Positions 48,942-60,591 of a DNA stretch of 64,000 bases are shown one piece after another. Source of the DNA: Zhengitettix transpicula. Its lineage: Eukaryota > Arthropoda > Insecta > Orthoptera > Tetrigidae. Both the position numbers and the translations under genes were made by a program. The stretch covers positions 207,682,746-207,746,745 of the forward strand of contig CM073590.1 of the NCBI GenBank assembly GCA_037074705.1, given 5' to 3'. The notes below the pieces were generated by a model that did not search any database, was not told the origin of the DNA, and saw nothing but the letters and a program-made list of their open reading frames with translations. Within the stretch, counting starts at the first letter, position 1, and each line of letters starts with the position of its first letter.

Positions 48942-49931
48942 AATGCCAATTAATTAAGTCATTAATTGTTTTTAAATAATTTAAATTGTTAGCGAATAAA
49001 TTAATTGTAAGCGGCATGAGCGATAAAAGCAACAATGAGCGGCGAATTCTGTTTCTTTGTTGAGGAGTCGGAATGGCGATTACGCGCGAAAAAGTATAGT
49101 TAGTTGGCTGCGAAACATTGCGAGGAGCAGAACAAATAATAAAACTTGAGCAGAGACTGGACGTCGTTAATATATTACCAGTTAATGTTGTGAATTAATA
49201 CGAAGTAAAACATTCACGGAAGTATTGCAGCGTAAATATTGGAAAGTAATAGCAGTTTTGGTCAGAATAGAACTTTCCAAAATCTTCGTGGAGAAATTGT
49301 TCCAGGAGAACATTTGTAAATTATTGTGGAGCGGAGCAGTCAACGAAATACAGCCAAACTTGCCAAATTTTAAAGTGAAGTGTAGAATAAGTGAAAACCA
49401 AGGCCTGATATTAAAAATTAAAGTATGTAAAAGTGTAATTTTGAAGCAACAAAAGAATGCTGGTACCAGTCGAACAATATGTGAGTAACAAAACTTTGAT
49501 AATTATATTTGTGAACGATAACTAAAAGGGAAAAGTCAGATTTCGTTCATCTTTCATTTCGGTCACTTTTCATTTAGTTTTCTTTCATTTTTCGACTTAT
49601 TGTTTTAGGTAAATTTTAAACAGAATTGTTAATCAGATTATTAAATCATTTTCTCTGTTTATTATCAAACCCAGTGAAGGCCCTGAGAGAAGACGTATTA
49701 AATTTTGATTGTAATTGTTTTTAATTTTTGGAAGCCACAAATTGATAATAAATTATTTTGTTTGTTAAAATTTGATTATCTTTTTCATTTAATTGATTAT
49801 TACATTAAATGTCACCACAACGTGGGGCAAATTCTTTAAATTAAATTAATAACTTTAATTGTTGAATATTACATTAAATGTCACCACAACGTATGGTAAA
49901 ATTAATAAAAGCCTACTTTTTAATTATTACA
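48939..49931 (+). mobile_element. LTR-retrotransposon remnant: LTR plus duplicated PBS region
   Basis: The putative LTR runs TGTAAT (48939) to ATTACA (about 49804), 866 bp. It is followed by TCACCACAACGTGGGGC (49812-49828), which keeps the CAACGTGGGGC half of the tRNA-Lys primer-binding site. The stretch TTACATTAAATGTCACCACA occurs again at 49869, 69 bp further, with a second PBS-like site. The unit then ends ATTACA beside a (TA)4 tract. No gag or pol follows. The 87-codon frame at 49225-49488 lies inside the LTR. The related opposite-strand LTR next to it supports the LTR call. Confidence 0.65.
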
Positions 49932-49939
49932 ATATATAT

Positions 49940-50861
49940 TGTAATAATTAAATAAATAATGATGGATGGGCGCTTTCAAATGAACAACTATTAACTTTAC
50001 AGAACAAACAAAATTTATTGTGCCAAATTTATAACAAATACACAAAATATTTGGAATCTCAGGGTCTTGATCTGGGTTTGATAAATGGCAGAATTTATAT
50101 AATCAAAATTACATTTACCTTTTATGGAAATCAATGCGTCTGAACATAGACGAAATTTGTTGCGGAAGAAATAATACTAAAGATTGAATTTAACAATTTC
50201 AATTTTATCAAGAATTAAGAATCTCATTTTATCGATAATTAAATAATTAAAGAACGATCTGACTTTTATCTTTTAAACACGGTTTACAAATTATTTTAAA
50301 GTTTTCTCTACTTACGGCCGCCCAGGTCTCATTTTTAGTTTTTCGTGCACAATTTTGGGGACATCACTGATTCTAAGTTCTCACAGACTCTAATTGGCGT
50401 TGTTTGTTAGTTGGTTTAACACAAATTGGTTGGTTCTCGATGCTTTACTGCAACCTGGATTTGTATATATCTCGTGGCTTTAGTTGACAATGGACTTCAT
50501 TGGTTTGTCTGAATATTGCTTTCTTTTTAATAACTGAAAGCATGTTTGTGACTGGGCCACAATCTTTCGTTCCGACTGCCGACTGTAAAACTTTCAATGA
50601 GTTCTTTTCGTCCGTTCTATTCGCTGTCTGCTGACCGACTGTACTGTTCAAATTTTTATGACTTGGAATTTTTAGTCTTTTCTCCTCGCTGCCTACGGCC
50701 CGACTGTACTCTTCGTCTCGTAGATTTTGAGCGCGTAAACTCTCGCAACAATGTTTTCTTTGCCTTGCCGGATTGTTGCGGCGTCCGCTCTATATCCACT
50801 AATAATGAGTCCTCTACAATCCAACTTTCCAATTAGAACAATGTCTTAATTACCAATTACT

Positions 50862-50864
<3 letters not shown>
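49940..50864 (-). mobile_element. Solo LTR, minus strand, in (TA)n
   Basis: Bounded by TGTAAT at 49940 and ACTACA at 50864, with TA tracts on both sides. Read on the minus strand it shares with the LTR at 48939 the start TGTARTxxxxAATTAAGxCAT, an AAAAGTCAGAT..CGTTC block, TATCAAACCCAG..CCCTGAG and AATAAATTxTTTGTTTGTT near the 3' end. The two are therefore related LTRs in opposite orientation, 8 bp apart. No internal region or PBS is present, as expected for LTR-LTR recombination. The minus-strand frame 50445-50651 is incidental. Confidence 0.68.

Positions 50865-50915
<51 letters not shown>
50865..50915. repeat. (TA)n microsatellite
   Basis: About 25 TA units with one interruption, flanking the solo LTR on its right. 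Confidence 0.93.
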
Positions 50916-53033
50916 TCATTGTAAAACAATCCTTCTATATTTCAAGTACTTGTCATATTATTCCTTTGAGCAATTTCATAATATTGACCCATAATTTTTA
51001 TGCAATCTAGCGAAAAAAATTACGCCTCAAATATATGGAATTTAAACACCTATTAAGCTTTCAACGTAAACTTAAGTAATATGAGTGCTTTCAATTTTAT
51101 ACACAAGTACAAAGAGCAGTTCTCCATGCCCAAAATTGTAAAAATACCGCCAGCTAAAAGCAATAATTCCAGGAGTGTTTCAGAAATCAGAGTCAAAATA
51201 CGAACACAGTGCGGTTATAATAATTAGAGAAGAAGATCATCAGTCCTACAACATACATTTAATATGGCTCTATATGATTATAGCCAAAATCGCTAATCGT
51301 CGCAATTTTTACCGTTGATAAAATTGAGTTTTCCATCTCTATTGAATTTGATTCGCTATAACATTCATTAATCTAATTAAGGACCATGAAACTATTTCGA
51401 TGTGACGATACAAATAAAGAAAGTCACAATAATTTATGTTTAATATGTCTATAATTTTTTACGTTACTTAAATTAACAATATTTACTGAAAAACCATGAA
51501 GTGAAATTTTTTATTTATATATTCGGGTTGCGAAATACGTTATCTTGCAGTCTGTTGAGTCTCAGACCTCAACAACCTTGACTTCCGCGGGACACTCTTA
51601 TCCAACACAACTGGGTTCAGTTAAAGGAGGATTTTTCTTATCAAAGGTTTTCGTCAAACAATGATAAAATTATCAGCAATTTCTGTTTACACAGAAGTTC
51701 GTTGCCTAAATTTTATTACTGCTACTTGTCATGGCGGAATTTAAAGTTAACGGTTAGAGTCCTTTCCTGTTGCAAAAATTATGGCTTGAAATTGCTAAAC
51801 AAAATTGCTTCCACGACTCCAAATATACTTTATCGACATAAATGCTTAAAATGTAATTTAGCTTGTTTTTATTTGTTTCCATTAACGATTTTACTTGTGA
51901 GAAAATCTTTTATCAAACGTTCTAGGTCATCTTAATTCAAAATATGCTTCATAAAAATTATAAATAAATTCAGAGTTTAATTTTAATTCAAAATTCAAAT
52001 TATAATGAAATTCCAAATAAAATAAAATTTAAGAGGCCTAGGAAAATTGCCCGACATAAATGTTAAATAGATGATATTATAAAGCATTTATAAATAAAAT
52101 TTAACTTACATATCTGATTTAGTGCAAATAAATTTCTATAACTTCTGATAGGTTATAATTTTTTTAAATGTTTTAATTCCGGATAGAATTGTTATGAGTA
52201 TATTAGTTATATTTTCTTTAAAGGACAATTCATTTTAACTTCCTGTAAAATCATAAATTACAGAGTAAAAATTATCCCGGTATAAAACATTCTCGGGGTT
52301 CCATCTGGGTTAAATAATTGTTATTATAAAACGTTTCTACCGTTATTCTCCTGACGATGGAGGCAGAACACGCCAAGGAAACGTTTTGAAAGTTCCATTA
52401 AAATTTATAAACGTTTCGACACATAATTGGCCAATTATTTGGTAGTTATATAATTTAATCGAATATTTTTGATGAGATATAACTTTACTAATTTATTCGT
52501 CGCTGAAACCTCACACATTTTTCAATTTCCCGCTAGACGATTCTCTTAAATTAAAATGTTAGTAAATTGTCAATGATTAAAATATCCAGTCACAAAGACT
52601 CTCTGAGAAAAGATTGTTCTCACGTTTCCATAAAGACAGAAAATTGTTCGTATCTGTCGTTAAAATACTTATATATATATATATATATATATAAGTCAAA
52701 TTAATACTTAAATATTTATAATTGATATAAATCTATAAGATTTCAATGATTTATTTTACATAATTAAAAATAGGAAATAAGTTGACCAAATTCTACTATT
52801 CTTATAATAATGAGTATACCTTAATTATTAAATAAAAATTTCCATTTTTTACTGAAACTGTGAAACAGAAACATAAAATTGTAAGTTTAAAATTCTTAAA
52901 TATACCAAAAATAAAATAAAATAAATTACGTCTGTTTTTGTATACTGACTTGTGCACTTTTGTCCCTCCTGGCTCTTCAGTTTTTAAAGTTGTCTTAGTA
53001 CCTGAAGGAAGCTTCCAGAAACGTGTTTTTTTT
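50916..53033. other. AT-rich sequence with hammerhead-like motif and TA repeat
   Basis: Apart from the motif at 52351-52390 and a (TA)n tract at 52670-52693, nothing is recognised. Short frames of 77-113 codons lack motifs. Confidence 0.4.
52351..52390 (+). ncRNA. Hammerhead-like motif, degenerate
   Basis: CTGACGA (52351-52357) fits CUGANGA, and GAAAC (52378-52382) follows after a TGG/CCA- or GGC/GCC-paired segment. Two unpaired bases before GAAAC spoil the stem II junction. The block CCTGACGATGG...GGAAACGTTTTGAAAG resembles terminal sequences of arthropod Penelope-like elements. It is probably not catalytic. Confidence 0.45.
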
Positions 53034-53556
53034 AGGTGTAGATAGGCTATGTATAGGGTAATCCAAATAGTAGCAACTCCCCTCTTATAGAATAGTAAAG
53101 GGATTTGAAAGGGGGATGCGGAGGAGTAGTGTAAGGTATCCAAGGGTTAACTAGGGCCCCCGGGCTATGGTTTAAGGATCCTACCCGGCAATTCGCCTAA
53201 AAGTGATGCAGAGAAAACCCTAGAAAAACCTGCATCAGGTAGGTCGGGCATTTGGTACTTGTCCCACGCCCTTCCGATGGCGGAGGAGCTGTTAGCTGTG
53301 GGGTCGCCTCTTTCCCGTCGCCGTGCCTTGACCAATTTAGGACGCAGCTGACCGACTATTCCAATAGGAATAGCGGACAACTCTTACCGTTGTCTGCGAC
53401 CCCGGAACATACGCCTCTCAAAACAGACCGAGGTGCCTCGGCATATGGGAACCTTAGTTCAAAAAACCAGAGAGATGTGAAGGCATCCCCAAATGTAGCC
53501 TCCACTAGAGCTCTCTGGGAAGGTTCACCTGCGAGAGAATTCTCTCGCAGGCTTCC
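53034..53556 (-). repeat. SL element, near full length, left half of head-to-head pair
   Basis: Minus-strand copy with A tail at 53036-53043 (T run) and a 24-bp perfect palindrome at its 5' end (53528-53551, arms CCTGCGAGAGAA / TTCTCTCGCAGG). All body landmarks are present, with scattered substitutions, e.g. TTCTAT for CTATTAAAGG. GCTTCC appears on both flanks, too short to claim a target duplication. Frames of 71-115 codons on both strands are by-products. Confidence 0.9.
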
Positions 53557-53604
53557 TTTGTGTGTCATTTATATAATCACTTCTTTTATCTGTATTTGAC
53601 AATC

Positions 53605-54132
53605 AACCTGCGAGAGTCTGCGAGAGTTATTCTCTCGCAGGCAGTACCAGCGAGGGATTTTCTCTCGCAGGCAGAACCTTGTAGGAGAGATACGAAACGG
53701 CTACCTTTGGGGATGCCTTTTCCTCTCCGTTTTTGAACAATCCGAGGCACCTCGGCCTGTTTTGAGAGGTGTATGTTCCGGGGTCACAGACCTTGGGCAT
53801 ACGGTAAGAGTTGTTCGTTGTTCCCATTGGAATAGTCGGCCAGCTGCCTCCTAAACTGGTCGAGGCACGGAGAGGAGAATGCTGCGTCCCCACAGCAAAC
53901 TCCTCTCCCGCTATCGGAAGGGCGTGGGACAAGTACCCAATGCCCGACCTAACTGATGCAGGTTTTCCTAGGGTTTTCCCTGCATTTATTTATGCGAATG
54001 CCAGGTAGGATCCTTAAAATGTAGTTAAACCTTGGCTACCTTCCTCTACCCTTCCGCATCCCCTTCCTATGCTATTAAAGTGGAGTTGCCCAAAGTAGAT
54101 TACCCTCATGTAGCCTGTTGCCCTAAAAAAAA
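53605..54132 (+). repeat. SL element, full length, with 13-bp target-site duplication
   Basis: Perfect direct repeats GTATTTGACAATC lie at 53592-53604 and 54133-54145. The copy starts AACCTGCGAGAG, has stem-loops at 53618-53640 and about 53650-53670, and ends TGTTGCCCT plus eight A (54124-54132). It lacks the GCCCGGGGGCC block found in other copies (small deletion near 54023). With the copy at 21290 and that at 35691 it defines the family's start and end. The 528-bp size, A tail and TSD fit a SINE or short non-autonomous LINE derivative. Confidence 0.93.
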
Positions 54133-54224
54133 GTATTTGACAATCTTTCTTATTATTATATCAAAAATAAACTTGTAAGGTACATTATTTGCTATGGCGA
54201 GACAGTTTCTGTTGGAAATGCGGT

Positions 54225-54540
54225 GTTTGCACCGAATGTTGTAACCAACAATGTTGAGCAACAAAACTTGACAACAATGTTGGAAACAATAACCGTCAAT
54301 CGTCGCCAATAAATGCTGACAACATTACGCACAGTCTGTCGGAAGTGTTGACAACAATAAAAAAATGTTGCCAACAGTTGCTGTACAATTCGCCTGAAAG
54401 TTGTCAATATTTTTTGGTAACAATTCAGCCTACAAATGTTGACAACTTTTAGAAGAATACGAGCATTTATTGGCAAACAATTTTTTCGTGTTTTCAACAT
54501 TGCCCATAGGCTGTGGAGGTAATGTTGTTAACATTGCGAA
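54225..54540. other. Cluster of GTTGNNAAC motifs
   Basis: GTTGNNAAC occurs at 54279, 54347, 54367, 54438 and 54524, with additional GTTGTAAC (54238) and CAACAGTTG (54373). The density of GTTG/CAAC in 300 bp is striking against the AT-rich background. A 102-codon and a 67-codon minus-strand frame result from it and look non-coding. It may be a transcription-factor site cluster or a decayed short-period satellite. Confidence 0.5.
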
Positions 54541-56280
54541 AATTACCTGGTAATAATTTCTGGGGCGTTAAAAAATCTTGAAGGAAATGTGAACATGTAA
54601 AAGTTTTTTTAATAGAGTGCAATGCAAGTGGAGGAGTAAAGGATGTAATAATAATTATAAAACAGAGAGAATGAGAACTACCGCGAGTGTGCCAAAAGAA
54701 TCTCGGAGGCGCTGGAATAACAGAAATATTATTTGTAATTAAACTTCTAAATTCAAATCATATTTGATTAAACTGCGCTCCCATGTCTCACTCTGTTTGC
54801 TCTTAATTATGTCGGAGCACGTTTCATTAAGGCACAATGCGTATCGGTTAAATGTAAGCAAGGTCAAGGGCAGCCATGACTCAGAGGCGATAAGTCCAGG
54901 TGGCGACATGTGACGACAGTCCCTAACCAATTAGAGCCGTGTTCAACAGCACACTCACCTTTAATTCCCGTTAAACACTTTCACGCCTACCTTTCTACTT
55001 AATGTACATTTAAAATAAATGTGAGCCAAAGGAATCAAAATAATGTTTCGATTTTATGTATCTGTCGATTTGAAACCTGGATGAAAGTAGTCCCGACAAA
55101 CTTTAAATGAAATTGTCATTTATTTAAATTACTCTTAAAGCAGCTCCTGCAACCAGTTTAAGGCAAACTCTTCCCACAATCAACTGTTAAAATTAATTCA
55201 AAGGAGACGTATAAAATTAAAATAATTTAATTAATATCATTGCCCAGATACTCAACCTTTTTTCTACCTATTGACAATTATGGTTCAATACGCCCCATAA
55301 ATATTATTATCATAATTCATAACTAGAGCCACTGATGAAGATTTAAGGACACTCCAGTAACTAACTTAAAAAATATATATAAACATGAATTTTATTAAAT
55401 AATTATTCAATTTTACTGTCTTATATTATTATATAAGTTTTAAAACTTTTATTGAGATGTCTGTGGTTAATTCTTTTGCATAATACATTTTGTATTGGTT
55501 GTAAAATTAGAAAATCTTTCCTGTATGATTTCGTTCCAGTTTAAGAAGGATTATTGCGTTATTCATATTTGATTTTGTGTACAGATGATTTTTTCAATTC
55601 AAGATGATGCTAAATGAAAACAGAAATTTTATCTGTCTTGTATTAAATGTAAATATAATTTGTGTATATTGGCCAAAATTCAGACTTTGTTAACACTAAA
55701 ACTGTACAATTAACTACAAAACCTTGCTTATGGACCTCTTTAGTTGTATACGATTGATGAAATATTTAGAATATGATGTTAATTTATAAAGAACATTTAT
55801 GAAAAAACTTGGTGATTAGATGAAGCAAGACATTTTTGTCCCGTTAAATGATTTATATAAATTTACATAATATTTTAACTGGTTTTTTCAATTATAATCA
55901 ACTGAAGAGGTCCCTAAGCAAAATGAAGATTATTTAGTTACTTTAAAATATTTTATGTTAATAAATTATTACTTTTGGCCATAATACACTAATAATACTG
56001 ATTATTTTTGTGGTTGTATATTCTGTTCTTCAGATTCGTATATTGTGCACAATATGAACGCAAAATGGTACACATTCGTAAACTATTCGCACATAAAAAC
56101 ATTCATCTCAATGTGGCAAAACGGAAAAGAAACAACAATGCTACTATTTTAATTTAAATATAAAAAAAATCGGTGGGCATGTATCGAAATAGTCCGATCT
56201 TACTGAAGACAGTAATGACTCGTTTTCGGTTAACGTAACCGGTTTTAATTAGTGATTCAGCGTCAAAATGTATTCAATTA
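54541..56280. other. AT-rich sequence, nothing recognised
   Basis: No coding, RNA or known repeat feature is recognised. Confidence 0.45.
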
Positions 56281-56299
56281 TTTAAATTTAAATTAATAA

Positions 56300-56375
56300 G
56301 AAAGATGGCTAATTCAGACAAAATTAGTTTATGGGATCCTTGTCCCTTTCCTCAGGTGCGAAGAAGAACCTATTA
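56300..56375 (-). repeat. Fragment of the hammerhead-bearing repeat
   Basis: On the minus strand this has CTGAGGA (56355-56349) and stem II GGGA/TCCC (56346-56343 and 56336-56333), as at 44.2 kb. The GAAAC box is lost (AT in its place). The flank AAAGATGGCTAATTCAGACA matches the flanks at 23.2, 24.15 and 44.17 kb. It is a dead copy of that repeat. Confidence 0.65.
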
Positions 56376-58170
56376 CTTATTTAATTATTTTCAATCACAC
56401 ATAAATTTTTTCATTTTTTTAATTTAAATTTTGTATCATTTCCTTCATATTAATTTTAACAGATGAATACGACAAACGGCTTCCGAAGCTGCAGAGATTG
56501 GCTTAAGAATGTTTTTAAAAAATAACAATCAATAAACACAAAAAATTAAATTACATGGGCCGGCCAATTATTTCAAACTATATTAAATAATGCAATTTCA
56601 GTCCTCAAAATTTTTATTTACAGAAGTAAAAAATTTCTCCATTTTTTTAGCATAAAAATTTGCAAAAAATTATAAGCAAAGTGAATGATAAAGATAACTT
56701 CTTACTCAATATACCAATAAATCAATCACCGCCATGTACGATGTTCCAAAAACATATCTATATATGAGTCACAGAGGTAGTCCCTTTATTTTGATATAAT
56801 TCTAGATAAAACTTTCTATCCCATAAGATCAACTTCCTTTACCTTTTTTTCCAAAACAATTCTCGAGAACTTGGAATTGTCGGCAACGTCGCGTCTTGGT
56901 GGCTTGCGGGCTGCCGATCATTTCCAACTTAAATTAATAAGAACAGAAATTTAATATGGTAACGGCACCATTGCAGACGTACAAAATTTTTAGTTACTCA
57001 AGGGTAATAAAAATTACACGGCCGGTAATTTCATGTATCTAACAAATATTACTTGATGAAAGTACATCCTTTGTGAGCGGCCTAAAGAAATAGAAAATTT
57101 CCAATTTTACAACAGTGCAATTTTTCACAATTGATCATGTTATAACAATATCATTATTATAAAGAGAGTAGAAGTAGAGTTACATTAATATTTGCTTAAT
57201 AATGATATGGAAAAAATTCGTAGAATATTCTGAAAACATTGACGTAAGGAAATGTAATGTGTTCAGCTCAGGTTATGTCGCATGTTTTTTGTGCAAAAAA
57301 AATCGTAAAATATTTTCATTATTTCATTTTTAAGCTAGAAATTTGGTTGTTTTCGACGAGAGGTTTATTAAATAATTTTTGTTAGCTAATATATTGTGTT
57401 CATATTCTTTTTAATGTTTTTTTAGCTTCGGCAACATAGTTCAGACTGGCTCTAGTATTGACAAAGATCACAACAGTAGATCAAAACGTCTACTCACTTT
57501 TAAATTAGTAATTCCTAGAACTGACTAACGACTTCATATATTACATAGTATAAATTAACTTAAAGCAACTTTCTTTACCGGGAAAAAGTTTCTGTTAATT
57601 TCTATTTATTATGGCAATGGAGGAATTCTCCAGCTGCCACAATTTATATTTTATAAGTTTATAATTTTCAGAAAAATGTACATAAAATATGAGAACAGAA
57701 AAAATTTAAATTTAAAGAATTTGTTAACTAACATGTATAATATTCATTCCATAAATTTGAACTATAAACAAAATATAAATAATAAACTTAGGTATTTATA
57801 TAGTATGACAATTTATGGATCAATATTAGAAAATAATCTGTTTCTACTTACTGATAATTTTATTCACGTAACGTTGCTTCCATTAAAACACGTTCAGGAA
57901 TAAATTAAATCCTCTATTACTTAATTTATCACAACTAGTGAAAAAAACTGTTCTGTTATATTTTAAATGTTTTCGGCGAAACTTTGCTTGAAATTTTTAC
58001 TTCATTATGATGCAGAAGAAGAGACTGTCGTATCTTTTGGGATGGGCTATTTGGTCCTACCCTTGTAAGCTTTCAGTATCTGATGGAAAAGCACAGATTC
58101 CTTCCTCTATATCAGGAAGTGAACACAATTTTTTCATTTAGGAGCACTAATATCCATGTTCCTTTTTTTT
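56376..58170. other. AT-rich sequence, nothing recognised
   Basis: A 75-codon plus-strand frame (57676-57903) is rich in Asn, Tyr, Ile and Lys, as expected for AT-rich non-coding DNA. No feature is recognised. Confidence 0.45.
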
Positions 58171-58429
58171 CTCCCGCCATAGGAAGGTCGGGGGACAAGT
58201 ACCAATGCACGACCTACCTGATGCAGGTTTTATAGGTTTTATCCTGCATTATTTTTAGGCGAATGCCGGGTAGGATCCTTAAACTATAGCCCGGGGGCCC
58301 TAGTTAACCCTTGGCTACCTTCCTCTACTCTTCCGTATCCCCATTTTAAATTCCTTCCTATGCTATTAAAGGGGAGTTGCCACCCATGGGATTACCCTCA
58401 TGTAGCCTGTAACTCTAAACAAAAAAAAT
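58171..58429 (+). repeat. SL element, 5'-truncated
   Basis: Begins at CTCCCGCCATAGGAAGG and continues through GACCTACCTGATGCAGG, GGCGAATGCCGGGTAGGATC, CTATAGCCCGGGGGCCCTAG and CTATTAAAGGGGAGTTGCC to CATGTAGCCTGTAACTCTAA with an A-rich tail. The body is well preserved. The 5' half is absent. Confidence 0.9.
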
Positions 58430-60591
58430 ATAAAGTCATCTGAAGGTAAGATACGCAGTTGCCCTCTTCCTGTAATTTTAGTAAGGGTTAGTGTATAAGA
58501 TATTCTGAAAACATTGACTAAAGGAAATATGATGTGTTCAGTTCAGAATATATTTCACTTCATTAAAACTCAACTGTAAAAGTTAATAGGATAATTACAG
58601 GGAGTGATTAAAAGATGTTGGTTCTGTCTGTATATCCAATCCGTAATAATATAATTCATGTTTTTAATAAATCTAGTGGCTTAGTTCCAGCTTCCCCGCA
58701 AGGAAGTTCCCAACTGACGACAATGCTCTCCTCCATATTCTCCCCTCTTCTACTTCGAACCTGACCCGACTTGTTATATCTCACGGCCTATACTTCAATA
58801 CGTTTTTTTTTCACTGGATGTAATTGCCTCATCATCCCAAGTCTCAGTACTCATTTGTGATACGAACTGTTGGATGTTTGTGCAATTTCGCAAGCTCAAG
58901 AACGGTTAAATAAAGGGAGCAGAGTTCAAGCCATCTCATACAAAATCAGGTGGTTGGAACTATTAGTCAGTAGTCTGTGTAGTTTTTCTGGTGGAAGTAC
59001 TTTACTTGATCAATCCTGACTTTTATTTCACAGATCTATTTGACACCGCTAAACACATCACCAAAATAATGTGACGGCGACAGTAGAAGAAGTATAAGCC
59101 GTCTTAAATATCATGGTGTAATAAATTGTAGTTGTATTAAAGAGTGCGAAATCTAGAATAAACAGCAGTAAATCAATCAGTACTGGATCCTTTTGTAATC
59201 AGTACAAAGAAAAGCGTCGTTCCGAATTCCTTCCTCTTTGCTGGTGTTGCGCAAGTTCTGCATTGTCGACCTCTTGCAAAACCTTCGCTGTCCGTTTATC
59301 TGCCGGACTGGTTAGTCGGTTATCTGGCATAGACAGTTAGGAAGAATGACTCGCTTATGTTGGCTGCCTGTGTATCTGCTAAACAGGCAATGGCTGTAGT
59401 TACATAATTATCTTTATTTTAAATAGATTCTTTGTCTGTTTTCAAATGGCCGGTGAAATAATCAAGTTAACATTTATGTTGAAGTACTGAGACCATTGTC
59501 GAAAATTTGTCTTTGTCCTGAATCCGAAATACTGAAAACAAAGGATTTATGTTGAACAATTTGCAAAGGAAGATCTTCAAACTCTTAGGATGCAGTGATT
59601 GTACATATTCTTACCATTCACCTTCAATCATTTGCCCTAATTACGAGATGTTGTATCGCCCACTTTCATATAGTGTTATATTCATGAACCTATCTATGGT
59701 GTTAATGGAAGGTTGTTCTACAACTATGCCTACAGTTCTCTAATTATCAGGAAATCACTTCTCTACCTATGGACATAATTGTTTAATTCTTTCAGAATGA
59801 GATGAGCTAATTATAAGGTTGTTCTTCTTTCAGAAGAAGGATCTTCGATTACTTAGATTTCTATAGAAAAACGCCAGTATGGTTTATTTTGTGTAATTAT
59901 TTGAAGTGAAATTGGACAGTAGGATGGTAAATACGTTACGAATTTTGTTGCGTCTCTGCAAGGCGAACGGAAAAATAGAGAGAGAGAACGGGAAAAAGTG
60001 AGAAAGATATAGTAAACCAGCGAGTATGTTACACAACAAACAGCGGTGACGGCAGTTCACACATGTTTTCGTTTTTCTCCTCTTTTATTGTCTGCCTCTC
60101 TCACTGTTTCATATTTTAATGCCAACTTACTACAAATTACTTGAGGAAAGTGTTATATTGAATAATATAAAATTACAATTAAATAATAATATATTAAATA
60201 ATTCGCAATGGTGTAATTGATTATTTAAGCTATTTAATGGCCAAGAAGTCGAAAATAATTAATTATTATCAACAATTTCTTGCTCGTTATTATTAAAAAA
60301 TAATTCTAATTCACTACGTTTCCTCCAAAATCCATGGACCTCATCACGTATAACAAAGATATTGGCGAGGAGATCAAAGACGTTATTTAATAATAACTGC
60401 TGTTGAGGATATTTCTATCAGTTTCAATATAAATGCATGTACAATTGGATTTAATGTGTACAATTTCAGACAATAATCTGGCATAATATTAATTTCAGAA
60501 TCTAATATTGTTACACGAATCGAATCAAAACTGTGGTTATTTGAGTTGACATGTTTACTGTGAACTGAATATTTCTCACATGGTTGTTTTA
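58430..60591. other. Unassigned sequence
   Basis: No gene or known repeat is recognised. The part 58680-59400 is less AT-rich than its surroundings, with only short frames, and could be an untranslated exon or an old element. Confidence 0.35.

Noticed and set aside
53528..53551. Palindromic repeats CTGCGAGAG...CTCTCGCAG as a possible CRISPR-like array or rho-independent terminators
   Set aside because: Spacing is irregular, there are no unique spacers of uniform length, and the repeats belong to the 5' ends of SL elements in a eukaryotic genome.
54121..54132. CTAA end plus nearby hairpins as a Helitron 3' terminus (CTRR)
   Set aside because: Helitrons make no target duplications, whereas two SL copies have 13-bp TSDs; the CTAA is the start of the A tail and the hairpins are at the opposite end.
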